Notes: generated by a model not told the origin, from the sequence alone. 64,000 bases of DNA from an uncultured Lachnospiraceae bacterium (GCA_947625015.1 CANQMR010000006.1:1-64000); one strand, 5' to 3'; positions 27,492 through 35,624 are shown, counted from the first letter of the stretch. Program-made: numbers and translations.

Positions 27492-28859
27492 CTATTCCAC
27501 CTCCAAATAAAATATGTAACGGTCTTTCGTCGTCTGGACATATATCCATTCACCTTTTAACAAATATACCGTCTGATTCCTGTCCAGTACGCCCCGGCTG
27601 GTGTATGTCTTATTACCTGAATAATTTTGTATTGCAAACCTGTTATTTTGACTGTCGTACCATATTCTGCAATGCAGACCGCTTACCTGCTTATCCCCGT
27701 TAATCTGAACGCAGCCCGGCTTTATTCCAACCTTTCTGCCAATGCTTAACGTGCCGTCCTGGGCAAAATAATATCTCTGTCTTTGAGAACCAATCTGCAT
27801 AAGCGCGCAGGGCCTTTGTCCTCCTCCATTTTGCGTATTGCCTGAGACTTCCCCGCCAACCGGCCATTGCCGTATTTTAGGAGACAACTGCTGTGTAGCT
27901 TTTATCAATCCCATCTCCACCATGAAATCCCTGATGTTCTGCGGGCGGTTGCTCCATTGTTCCTCCAATGCGTGTTCTACCGCATCGCTGATCTGGCCCG
28001 GTATATTGGAAACCATATTTTTAAGGGGGATTACCGGCACGCCTGCAATACGCTCCGGCGCCTCCGGCGGCCTTTTCCCTGTTGTAAGATAGTAATACGT
28101 CGCGGCTAACGCATATACATCCGTCCATGGCCCCTGATTGCCCGAACGGGAATACTGTTCAAGCGGAGCAAATCCCGGTTTAACCATAACCGATTTGCTT
28201 TTCGGCGAATTTAATGCATACATTCTCGCAGAGCCGAAATCTATCAAATATACCTTACCGCTTTTGTCAATCATGATATTGTCCGGGCTTACATCCCGGT
28301 GTAAAAGTCCCTGCTGATGAACCCTGTGCAGCGCCGCGCCCGTAGATAAAATAATCTGGTTTGCGCGCTCATAGGATATACATCTTTGCCTGTTTACCCG
28401 GAAATATCTGTTCAGCGTATAACCGTCCAAAAAATCCATGACCATGTAAGCTCCGCCGTTCTCCTCAAAAAACGCCCTTACATTCACAATATTATCTATA
28501 TCCTTAAGCTGGTTTAACACCCTGGCTTCCTCAATGAATTTTTCGCGTCCATGCCGGTAAAACTGCTCCTGCGACTGGCTGATGGGAATAATCCGGTTAT
28601 TCTCTTTCTGCCGGATAACCCATTCCGCGGGAAAATATTCCTTGATCGCGATTCGTTCCTTCAACGCCGTATCATATGCGATATAAGTAATGCCAAAACC
28701 GCCTATGCCCAGCACCCGTCCCACAAGATAACGCTGATGAAGAAGCTGCTCCTCCGGCAGCGCTTTCTTATCTCTGGCGACTGTATTCTGAAAACCGCAG
28801 GCAGTGCATACATTCTGCTGATAATGATTTGTTGAAAAACAATTTGGACAAAACTTCAC
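27492..28859 (-). CDS. Serine/threonine kinase-FHA fusion with zinc ribbon
   Basis: A protein of about 455 residues: zinc ribbon (FCPNC, CTACG), kinase domain (about 40-310; GIGGFGITY, IAIKEYFP, HRDVSPDN, DFGSARM, APLEQY) and a C-terminal FHA-like domain (about 355-455; IGRKVG, SGLHCRIWYD) lacking the usual NG at the end of the fold. No membrane helix. Joining writer and reader in one chain suggests it binds primed substrates or other phosphorylated kinases. Start: an ATG at 28874 overlaps the preceding stop (TTAATG); GTG at 28859 has GAGGG six bases upstream and begins right before the zinc ribbon as in the sister kinases, so it is preferred. Either start keeps all domains. Confidence 0.9.
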   Translation of the reverse strand: MKFCPNCFSTNHYQQNVCTACGFQNTVARDKKALPEEQLLHQRYLVGRVLGIGGFGITYIAYDTALKERIAIKEYFPAEWVIRQKENNRIIPISQSQEQFYRHGREKFIEEARVLNQLKDIDNIVNVRAFFEENGGAYMVMDFLDGYTLNRYFRVNRQRCISYERANQIILSTGAALHRVHQQGLLHRDVSPDNIMIDKSGKVYLIDFGSARMYALNSPKSKSVMVKPGFAPLEQYSRSGNQGPWTDVYALAATYYYLTTGKRPPEAPERIAGVPVIPLKNMVSNIPGQISDAVEHALEEQWSNRPQNIRDFMVEMGLIKATQQLSPKIRQWPVGGEVSGNTQNGGGQRPCALMQIGSQRQRYYFAQDGTLSIGRKVGIKPGCVQINGDKQVSGLHCRIWYDSQNNRFAIQNYSGNKTYTSRGVLDRNQTVYLLKGEWIYVQTTKDRYIFYLEVE

Positions 28860-28873
28860 TTTTATCCCTCGCA

Positions 28874-30724
28874 TTAATCTGTATACTCTTCATCCGTCTC
28901 CTCAATCGGAATCTCATTCTTTGCCACATGGAAAACAAATTTTTCCCTTCCGGCAGTTATCACATCCCCATCGAGAAGCAGCCTTCTGTTTGTCATTTTT
29001 ACACCGTTGACAAAGGTTCCATTGGTTGACTCTAAATCATCTATATAACAGCCCAGCTTTGTCACCTCGATAACAAAATGCTGTTTGGACAACCTGTCGT
29101 CGTCAAAGAAAATATTACAGATATCCGAGCGGCCTACAAAAAGGCTTCCCTCTACATTCCATTCCACATCCTTGATTGCGCCCGACCGGTCTGTAATCGT
29201 CAGACGGATCATTTTGGAATCCGCATGATTCAATTCCCCTATGTCGATCTCTTTTTCGATAATCTTCACTGATTTTTTCTTTGCAATGATGATTACAATC
29301 ACGCCAATCACAATAATCAGCGCAATCAGCGCAATCCACCAGTATTTCTGTAAAAGCTCTTTTCTCGCTTCCTCTTTTTCGTCTAATCCGTCTTCCACAG
29401 AAAAGACGGCTTTTACGTTTGTCATCACGTTCTGGTCCTGGGATTCATCCCTGATGCCGGACACGATAAGGGTATAATCGCCGTTAAAAAATTCCTTTTC
29501 CTTTACGGTCAGTTTTATCTGTACATTTCCGCCGTTCTGGTTTGCATTGACCTGATCGATCGTCCATACCTTGCCCGCCCCGTCTTTCGCATCTTTTTGT
29601 ATATTGTAATGCGTCTGGTCTGATGCGTCTGCAAGATTAACCCCATTGGCGTCTTCTATGGAAAAGGTAATGGAATTTTTCCCTTCTTTCTTAACGCTTC
29701 CGACAATGACGGGCGCATCCGCTTCCTGCGTATAATCAGAATAATCTGCCATAATCGGATCAATCGCCTGATTATTGACAGCTATATTTAATATATTTTT
29801 TCCCGCAACCGCCTTGTTTGTATTTGCGATAAGATTTACCACATAAGTCTGCTGCCGGAAAATTTCATCCATTTTCTTGAATGCTTTTTTCACTGCGCCG
29901 GCGTCTTCGTCCGCGCTGCAATTATAATAATAGCCATGTCCATTGTCGGAATTTAATATCTTATTTTTGGTAAATTTAATCTTTTTTGCATTGGGGTTTG
30001 CGATTGTATTATTCAGTAAAATTCCGTATATGGGAATGGAGGAATTTTGTACATTTTCCAATGTCGCATCCTTGTCGTTATCCATTCCGTTAACGTCATC
30101 CGAATCATCCTCGCCGTCCGTAATCAATAAAATAACTGTACGCAGAGCGTTAATCGACGTCTGGGCGGCCTGTTCTTCTAAGACCTGATTGATAGAACGA
30201 TAAAGTATGGTCTTTCCTTCCCGGTCTTCGATATAGGGAATCGCCCCGATTTTATCAAGATCAGCCTGCAACTGGTCCGCGGCAACGGCGCTTGCCGTAC
30301 CCTCTAAAACGTCGGTCTTGTCGCTGTTGATGTCTGTAGTCCCCACTGTGTAAATCTGCAATTCATCATTGTTTTTTAGATTTTTCCGCAGTTTTTTTAA
30401 CTGTTTTTTCGCCTCTTTAAACTGCTCCTTGTTAATGGAGCCTGAATTGTCAAAAAGTACAATTATCCGTATGCCCTCGCCCGTTTCGTCAAAAGTCCTG
30501 ATCTCGCCGTTTTGTGACAATGCAATATCTGTAATGCTTCCTGAAACCGGAACCTGCGCGGACATCTCTGTTCCCGTCATGTATAGTTTAACGTCGGGCG
30601 CCTTTCCCTTGGCCTGCTCCACCAAGAACGCCTTATTCACCGTTGCCGCCTGTGCGATAACGGCAAATGAACCGGATAACAATACGGTCAACATTAAGAT
30701 AAACGGCACTATTCGCTTTCCCAT
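28874..30724 (-). CDS. Secreted VWA domain, transmembrane helix and cytoplasmic FHA domain
   Basis: The protein of about 616 residues has a signal peptide (ILMLTVLLSGSFAVIAQA), an outer von Willebrand A domain with a MIDAS motif (FDNSGSI, later LITDGEDDSDD), an Ig-like stretch, a transmembrane helix (about 468-490, WWIALIALIIVIGVIVIII) and a C-terminal cytoplasmic FHA (VGRSDICN, SKQHFVIE, STNGTFVNG). So a metal-dependent adhesion module outside is joined to a phosphothreonine reader inside. The FHA has all key residues. The track start is a TTG (30742); ATG at 30724 follows AAGGAGGAAAGAGT and is chosen. The stop overlaps the next gene's ATG. Possibly it anchors the kinase complex to a surface ligand. 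Confidence 0.9.
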   Translation of the reverse strand: MGKRIVPFILMLTVLLSGSFAVIAQAATVNKAFLVEQAKGKAPDVKLYMTGTEMSAQVPVSGSITDIALSQNGEIRTFDETGEGIRIIVLFDNSGSINKEQFKEAKKQLKKLRKNLKNNDELQIYTVGTTDINSDKTDVLEGTASAVAADQLQADLDKIGAIPYIEDREGKTILYRSINQVLEEQAAQTSINALRTVILLITDGEDDSDDVNGMDNDKDATLENVQNSSIPIYGILLNNTIANPNAKKIKFTKNKILNSDNGHGYYYNCSADEDAGAVKKAFKKMDEIFRQQTYVVNLIANTNKAVAGKNILNIAVNNQAIDPIMADYSDYTQEADAPVIVGSVKKEGKNSITFSIEDANGVNLADASDQTHYNIQKDAKDGAGKVWTIDQVNANQNGGNVQIKLTVKEKEFFNGDYTLIVSGIRDESQDQNVMTNVKAVFSVEDGLDEKEEARKELLQKYWWIALIALIIVIGVIVIIIAKKKSVKIIEKEIDIGELNHADSKMIRLTITDRSGAIKDVEWNVEGSLFVGRSDICNIFFDDDRLSKQHFVIEVTKLGCYIDDLESTNGTFVNGVKMTNRRLLLDGDVITAGREKFVFHVAKNEIPIEETDEEYTD

Positions 30725-31338
30725 ACTCTTTCCTCCTTGCAAAATGGTACAAACAACAGCGTTGTCTCTCCAATCGTAATCTTGTCCCCGTCTTTCAGCA
30801 GAACAGGAGAATCCACCATCTGATCATTCATATACGTTAAATTGCCGTTTTCCGGCGACAGATAAAATGCATTTCCCTTTGGATCATATTGAATGGAGCA
30901 GTGCTTGTCTCTGGCAATCTTCTTATCATCAATCAGCACCACATCCATGGATGTACTTCGTCCGACAAAATTCTTTTCGCTGTGTAAGCGGTAATCCTTT
31001 CCCCGTTCTGTTCCGGTCAGGCAGACCACCCAGCCTACAACCGGCGGCGTATTCATCATGTCAAAAAAGCCAAAGGATATTGTCTTGTCGTCGTCTTCCG
31101 ATAAGCCATCCCCCTCGCCGGGTTTTATATCGTTGGGCAAATTGCGGATAGAATCGCCGATAATGGCGCCTAACTCTTCCCCTAATGACATATCGACTTC
31201 CGCAATGGATATTGTCCGGTCATCCTCTTCTATATCATCCAGACGAATACCTAATTTTTCACTGTCCCGTTTACAATGCGGGCAGGAACGATTGACCGTC
31301 GTATCGTACCAATGCCCGTTCTCACATTTAATTATCAT
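30709..31338 (-). CDS. Soluble FHA-domain protein with zinc-knuckle-like N-terminus
   Basis: This 209-residue cytosolic protein starts with KCENGHWYD and CPHC (same type as in the 25735 protein). An acidic segment holds two Thr sites in like context (DDRTISI near residue 41, DDKTISF near 85), and the second half is an FHA domain (about 100-200; VGRSTSMD, then RDKHCSIQYD). The FHA lacks the terminal N-G pair (NLTYMN instead). The DDxTI motifs are good candidates for phosphothreonines recognised by FHA domains of this cluster. It ends inside the 5' end of the VWA-FHA gene (16-base overlap), so translation is likely coupled. Confidence 0.83.
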   Translation of the reverse strand: MIIKCENGHWYDTTVNRSCPHCKRDSEKLGIRLDDIEEDDRTISIAEVDMSLGEELGAIIGDSIRNLPNDIKPGEGDGLSEDDDKTISFGFFDMMNTPPVVGWVVCLTGTERGKDYRLHSEKNFVGRSTSMDVVLIDDKKIARDKHCSIQYDPKGNAFYLSPENGNLTYMNDQMVDSPVLLKDGDKITIGETTLLFVPFCKEERVWESE

Positions 31339-31351
31339 CTCTTTATCTTCC

Positions 31352-32077
31352 TTATCTTACAAATATCGCAATCGCAGAATAATTATCCATATTGGTTCCC
31401 TTTCCGTTTTCCAGGATAATCTCCTCCATCTTAGAAAGCCAGTCCGCAGGGTTTCTCGCCTCTTTTAACGTTTTACACATCATCTTTTCCTCTATCAGTT
31501 CCCAGAATCCATCACTGCATAGCAGGAAACTGCTGTGTCTTGTAATCAGAAAATTATCCACCACCTGATATTTTGCGCCGTTCCATTCACTGCCCATAAC
31601 CCAGAGCAACCTTCCGCGGTCTTCATGGTGCCGGATGTCTTTTTCCTGAATCTCTCCCCGGTTGACTAACATCTGGGGAACACTGTGATCCTGACTTCTC
31701 ATTTTATAATTATCATTTTCAAAATAATAAATTCTGGAATCGCCCACATGCCCGTATTGGGCAACCCGCCCCGTAAGGGTAAGACAGGTTAATGTGGTCT
31801 TCATAGAATCCCCAGCATTTTCATCTCTCTGTTTTTTTAATAACGCCTTTTGCGCGCTCATTATGCTGTCTTCAATGGAAGCGCCCTGATCCAGGCTGTT
31901 TATCATCTGGCTGACAACAAAACGGGACGCAACATCTCCCTTGCCATGCCCGCCAAGCCCGTCGCACAGGACAAACGCCATACGCCTTGAATTTTTTAAG
32001 ATATCCAGATAATCCTCATTGACTTTTCGCCCGCCTTTTTTCGTCAGGCTGCTGTACGTTATATCAAAACTTTCCAC
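31352..32077 (-). CDS. PP2C-family serine/threonine phosphatase
   Basis: A compact 241-residue phosphatase with RKVNEDYL, CDGLGGHGKGDVAS, VGDSRIYYF, LCSDGFWEL and MDNYSAI, the full metal-binding set. It is closer to PrpC/Stp and type VI-associated PppA in size than the other PP2C here. The start is GTG (32077) with AGGAGA five bases upstream. It follows the REC-LytTR-FHA gene by 35 bases and precedes the FHA gene by 13. A second phosphatase in the cluster implies two substrate sets or two signal branches. Confidence 0.92.
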   Translation of the reverse strand: MESFDITYSSLTKKGGRKVNEDYLDILKNSRRMAFVLCDGLGGHGKGDVASRFVVSQMINSLDQGASIEDSIMSAQKALLKKQRDENAGDSMKTTLTCLTLTGRVAQYGHVGDSRIYYFENDNYKMRSQDHSVPQMLVNRGEIQEKDIRHHEDRGRLLWVMGSEWNGAKYQVVDNFLITRHSSFLLCSDGFWELIEEKMMCKTLKEARNPADWLSKMEEIILENGKGTNMDNYSAIAIFVR

Positions 32078-32112
32078 TCTATTCTCCTGCCTTTTTCCTG
32101 CGCATTTGGGGT

Positions 32113-33162
32113 TTACCCTAACCGGATGCGATTGATTTTATCGCCTATCCACAATTCACTCCCCGGCTCTAACTGGATTTCAATTCCCGGTTCAAGCCGT
32201 TCCCCATTATTAAAAAACACGCCGTTTTTTGAAAGATCACAAACTGAATAATTATTTAAAATGCCGTCATACTGAATTGTACAATGCACTCTGCTGACAG
32301 TCTCCACTTCAATTACAATCTCGGCCTTGTTCACATCTCTGCCCAGCGTAATCTTCTGGCCGCTCTTCAGCCTCACAATCGTACCGGCAAGTTTCCCCCC
32401 TGTAAATATAACTGCTCCCTTCTCTTCACTATTCATTGCCAACGACCTTGTCACCGTCATGCTTCTGGTGTTGTCCGTCTCCGCCCTTGACATCGATTCA
32501 TAATATCTCCTGCTCATTGGAATGGATATACCGTCTATGATTATCTCTGTCCTGCGGATAGAATCTACCCAGGTCTGATTGACAATGTAGCTTTGGTGGC
32601 ACCTAAGGAACTGTTCCCCTGGCAATGCTTCTTCCAGTTCGCTCATTTTTCCATAGAAAACCAGATTGCCATCCAATGTGTGCGCGATAATCTTTCTTTT
32701 CTGGCTTTCAAAAAATAAGACACGATTCAGAAAAATCTTCTCATCACGCCCATTCACTGAAACTGCTATGCAATACGAACTGTTTTGTTTCTCTTCAATA
32801 TATCTGACTAATATATTGGCCAGCTGTGAACTGGCGACAGGTTTTATGCAGTAGGCAAAAGCCTTATATTGATAACCTTCAAATACATATTTGGGCGATA
32901 CCGTTACAAAAATAATATCCACATCGACTTTATTTTTTCTAATATATTCCGCCGTATCTATCCCGTTCCGGATTGGCATATGTACATCCAGCAAAAGAAG
33001 TTCAGCGCGAAACTCTCCCCGTTCCAGCGCATCAATCACTTCCTGTCCATCTTTATAATAATAAAAATTCAACTCCGTATATTTGAACAATATCTTGCTG
33101 GCCAGCTCATAAATCTCCTGTCTGACAGCAGTATCATCGTCGCAAATTCCAATTTGCAGCAT
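32113..33162 (-). CDS. Response regulator with REC, LytTR DNA-binding and C-terminal FHA domain
   Basis: A protein of about 349 residues: receiver (1-118; CDDD, phospho-acceptor Asp in LLLLDVHMP, Lys in YCIKPV), LytTR DNA-binding domain (about 130-230; FLRCHQSYIVN, PMSRRYYE) and an FHA domain (about 255-349; LGRDVNK, SRVHCTIQYD, LSKNGVFF). AgrA/VirR-type regulators normally end after LytTR. The added FHA would connect transcription to the threonine kinases. The track start at 33237 is too early; ATG at 33162 begins the receiver and has AGAGGAG upstream. No sensor histidine kinase is next to it. First gene of the long cluster, so probably its transcriptional controller. Confidence 0.9.
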   Translation of the reverse strand: MLQIGICDDDTAVRQEIYELASKILFKYTELNFYYYKDGQEVIDALERGEFRAELLLLDVHMPIRNGIDTAEYIRKNKVDVDIIFVTVSPKYVFEGYQYKAFAYCIKPVASSQLANILVRYIEEKQNSSYCIAVSVNGRDEKIFLNRVLFFESQKRKIIAHTLDGNLVFYGKMSELEEALPGEQFLRCHQSYIVNQTWVDSIRRTEIIIDGISIPMSRRYYESMSRAETDNTRSMTVTRSLAMNSEEKGAVIFTGGKLAGTIVRLKSGQKITLGRDVNKAEIVIEVETVSRVHCTIQYDGILNNYSVCDLSKNGVFFNNGERLEPGIEIQLEPGSELWIGDKINRIRLG

Positions 33163-33225
33163 ACAATTCACAACTCCTCTGGTATTGCCATCTGCTTTCT
33201 GAATTTTCCAAATAAAACCTATTGC

Positions 33226-33254
33226 AGTATACAACATTTTTCGTCATCATGACA
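33226..33254 (-). promoter_or_regulatory. Candidate promoter of the long cluster with 5+1+5 palindrome
   Basis: In minus-strand sense a TGTCAT (33254-33249) and TATACT (33231-33226) are 17 bases apart, placing a start near 33219 and a leader of about 57 bases. A palindrome GTCAT-c-ATGAC (33243-33253) covers the -35 region and may be an operator. The -10 is good, the -35 weak, as expected for an activated promoter. Confidence 0.4.
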
Positions 33255-33294
33255 TAATTGTGCCCCCAATGGATAATATATGGTATGAAAAGAC

Positions 33295-33852
33295 TTAATC
33301 ATCATTTTCCCAGTCGCTTTCCCAATCTTTTTTGGCCTGTTTTTGTATGTAATCCATTAAGCGGATTTTCACATCCGGATACCGATACTTGCTGACCGGC
33401 ACCTCAACCCCGTTATCCAGAATAATGCTGTTGTGCATCAGCTTTTTAAAATGTCTTAAATTGATAATATAGCTCCTGTGGACTTTCAAAAAATCATAGT
33501 CCAGCAATAATTGTTCAGCGTCCTTTAAGGCGTAGTTTACTGTGCACTCCTCCGCTTTTTTTCTTATGCATATTTTTTTCATGTTTGCTTCCACATAATA
33601 TATTTCATCAACTGATAATTTCTCTATACTTTTTCCGTCATTAAAACAGATGGATTTTGCAAAATACCGCTCATATAAATGAATATATTGTTTGACTGCT
33701 TTTTCGGACAGGATAACTAAATCACAGGATGATAAATTATCGCTTAACTCAGAAAGCGTCTCGCAACAATCAACCCGGATATTGGCAGCGCACTGCTCCA
33801 GATATTCACCGTACATCTTTCCCTTTGCAATTCCATATAGCATAATTTTCAT
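33295..33852 (-). CDS. LytTR DNA-binding regulator with receiver-like N-terminus lacking a phospho site
   Basis: A 185-residue protein. The C-terminal 100 residues are a LytTR domain (IYYVEANMKKI, FLKVHRSYIIN, EVPVSKYRY). The N-terminal 75 residues (MKIMLYGIAKG, then CDLVILSEKAV) have the beta-alpha rhythm of a receiver but no acidic pocket or conserved Lys, so signalling is not by a normal phosphorelay. The GTG at 33861 in the track is less likely than ATG at 33852. It is a paralog of the next LytTR gene. Both are upstream of and co-directional with the cluster, probably regulating it or each other. Confidence 0.83.
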   Translation of the reverse strand: MKIMLYGIAKGKMYGEYLEQCAANIRVDCCETLSELSDNLSSCDLVILSEKAVKQYIHLYERYFAKSICFNDGKSIEKLSVDEIYYVEANMKKICIRKKAEECTVNYALKDAEQLLLDYDFLKVHRSYIINLRHFKKLMHNSIILDNGVEVPVSKYRYPDVKIRLMDYIQKQAKKDWESDWENDD

Positions 33853-33966
33853 TTTGACCACATCCTATACTGAATAGTTTTCTCTATCCTAGCATTATGA
33901 TTCAAGGCAAAATGCAATTTGTAACTTTTGACAAAGATAATGTAAAAAATATCCCCGCCACATTCG

Positions 33967-34515
33967 TTATTGATATTGTTCTCTTTTTTTCATTAAAGTT
34001 AAATATTCTTCCCTTACCTCTTTTATCCGGTATTTGCTTACCGGAATACTTATTCCGGTATCCAATATAATCGTATCCCTCGTGATACTGCTTATATGGA
34101 TACTGTTCACAATGTAACTTCGGTGGGATTTGATGAACCCTTCCTTCCTCAACAGCCCTTCCATTTTTGATATGGGAATGGATAACAGAATGTCTTCATT
34201 TTTCTTCCACACATGGACCTTTTTTAACTCGGCCTCAACGTATAATATATCCTGTACCGGACAGGTTTCGATTTTTTTGCCGGAGACAAACGTGATATTT
34301 CTGGCAGATTCGTCAGATATAGATTGCGTGAACTCATCTAACAAAGAATTGGATAAAACAATAAGATCATATTGCTGCATATTATCTTTTACTTCTGCTT
34401 CACTGGTGTAACAATCAATTTTTACCGTTTTTCCACAAACGCTAAATTTATTTTCTAAACGCTCTTTATACTGCTTAAGCAGCTCCGTTTTCTTTCCATA
34501 CAATGCGATTTTCAT
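33967..34515 (-). CDS. LytTR DNA-binding regulator with receiver-like N-terminus (paralog)
   Basis: A 182-residue protein with the same arrangement as the 33295 gene product: N-terminal MKIALYGKKTE and YDLIVLSNSLL segment resembling a degenerate receiver, then LytTR (ILYVEAELKKVHV, FIKSHRSYIVN, SIPVSKYRI). ATG at 34515 has GAAGGTG eight bases upstream; the track start at 34572 has none. Direct repeats lie 60-84 bases upstream and may be its own binding site. Together with the REC-LytTR-FHA protein, three LytTR proteins are found within 2.5 kb. Confidence 0.83.
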   Translation of the reverse strand: MKIALYGKKTELLKQYKERLENKFSVCGKTVKIDCYTSEAEVKDNMQQYDLIVLSNSLLDEFTQSISDESARNITFVSGKKIETCPVQDILYVEAELKKVHVWKKNEDILLSIPISKMEGLLRKEGFIKSHRSYIVNSIHISSITRDTIILDTGISIPVSKYRIKEVREEYLTLMKKREQYQ

Positions 34516-34548
34516 CTTTCGTACACCTTCGTATATCCTGCAATAAAA

Positions 34549-34599
34549 AATAGTTATAAAATGTAATTTCATTTCACAACTATTTTTAAGTACAACTAT
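34549..34599 (-). promoter_or_regulatory. Candidate LytTR binding repeats upstream of LytTR gene
   Basis: In minus-strand sense ATAGTTGTA (34599-34591) and ATAGTTGTG (34583-34575) form direct repeats 16 bases apart, with an inverted ATAGTTAT at 34549-34556 on the plus strand. They contain the GTT core of LytTR sites, but the spacing differs from the usual 21-22 bases. Autoregulation is possible, not shown. Confidence 0.3.
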
Positions 34600-34675
34600 A
34601 TTTTATTGTATTCGGATTTTCAACATTTTGGAATGAATGGACATATATATGCCCCAATAGATTGTTAATTGATAT

Positions 34676-35485
34676 TTATGCAAAATACTTCTCGATTACT
34701 TCTAACAGACCGTCCTCATCATTGGTCCGCTTAGTCACCACATCCGCCGCCTCTTTCACTGCTTCCTGTGCGTTGGCCATGGCAACCCCTACCCCTGCAT
34801 ACCGGATCATGGACATATCGTTAAAGCCGTCCCCGCAGGCTACCGTATCCGGCCGGTCTACGCCAATCCGTTGAAACAGCCGTTCCAGGGAAGCCGCCTT
34901 ATCCACGCCCGGCGGCATCGCCTCAATGAAGAACGGCTCTGAACGGTATATGCTGAGAACGCCTTCATACTGGCGGACAAGTTCCCTCTCTAACTCCGGC
35001 GCCTGCTCCTCTTTCGCCGTAAACAGGCATTTATTCACATCAAAATCCACATAGGACACAAAATCGTTTACCTGTCTTAACTCCATATAATTAAGCCCCG
35101 CCTCGAACTCCATGTATTTGTCAATGCGGGTGCCGGTTATCACCTTGTCGCCCTCATAAGTGACCAGCCCCATGTCGTGGGACCTGGCGTATTCATATAA
35201 AGGAGCGATACATTCCTTTGGAAAGCGCTGCTGAAATACAATTTCGCCGGTCTTTACATCGACAATCCTTGCCCCGTTAAAGCAGAGGACATATCCGCCG
35301 TACTGCATAAGCCTTAAGGCGTCCGCAATCCATTTTACCCCATGGGCGGGCCGTCCGGAGGCAATCACAATGATGTGTCCCCGCTCCTGCATAGCCAAAA
35401 GCGCCTGTAACGTCTTTGTGGTAAGCTCCTTTTTGCTGTTGGTCAGCGTGCCGTCTATATCTAAAATCAAAACTTTCTTTTTCAT
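34676..35485 (-). CDS. Cof-type HAD-superfamily phosphatase
   Basis: A 269-residue enzyme of normal Cof/YidA length. Motif I is DIDGTLT, motif II ASGRP, motif III the Lys region VDKAASL, and motif IV GDGFNDMSMI, so the active site is complete. Such enzymes dephosphorylate sugar phosphates or cofactor precursors such as FMN or PLP in the cytosol; the substrate cannot be told from sequence. It is separated from the LytTR genes and is probably not part of the cluster. Confidence 0.92.
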   Translation of the reverse strand: MKKKVLILDIDGTLTNSKKELTTKTLQALLAMQERGHIIVIASGRPAHGVKWIADALRLMQYGGYVLCFNGARIVDVKTGEIVFQQRFPKECIAPLYEYARSHDMGLVTYEGDKVITGTRIDKYMEFEAGLNYMELRQVNDFVSYVDFDVNKCLFTAKEEQAPELERELVRQYEGVLSIYRSEPFFIEAMPPGVDKAASLERLFQRIGVDRPDTVACGDGFNDMSMIRYAGVGVAMANAQEAVKEAADVVTKRTNDEDGLLEVIEKYFA

Positions 35486-35624
35486 GCGCTACTCCTTTTT
35501 TCTATCGTTAATGATTTCTTCTAATATATAATCATAACAAATTCCCTTTGAAATTTCCATCCTAAGTAATAAAATATCCCAAAAGGACTGAAAATAATAT
35601 CACCACTTGACTTCTTTCAAGATT

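Noticed and set aside
602-33254. Type VII or type VI secretion locus (FHA, kinases and PP2C are typical companions)
   Set aside because: No EssC/FtsK-type ATPase, WXG100 protein, TssB/C, Hcp, VgrG or ClpV-like gene is present in the window; only regulatory-type parts are shared.
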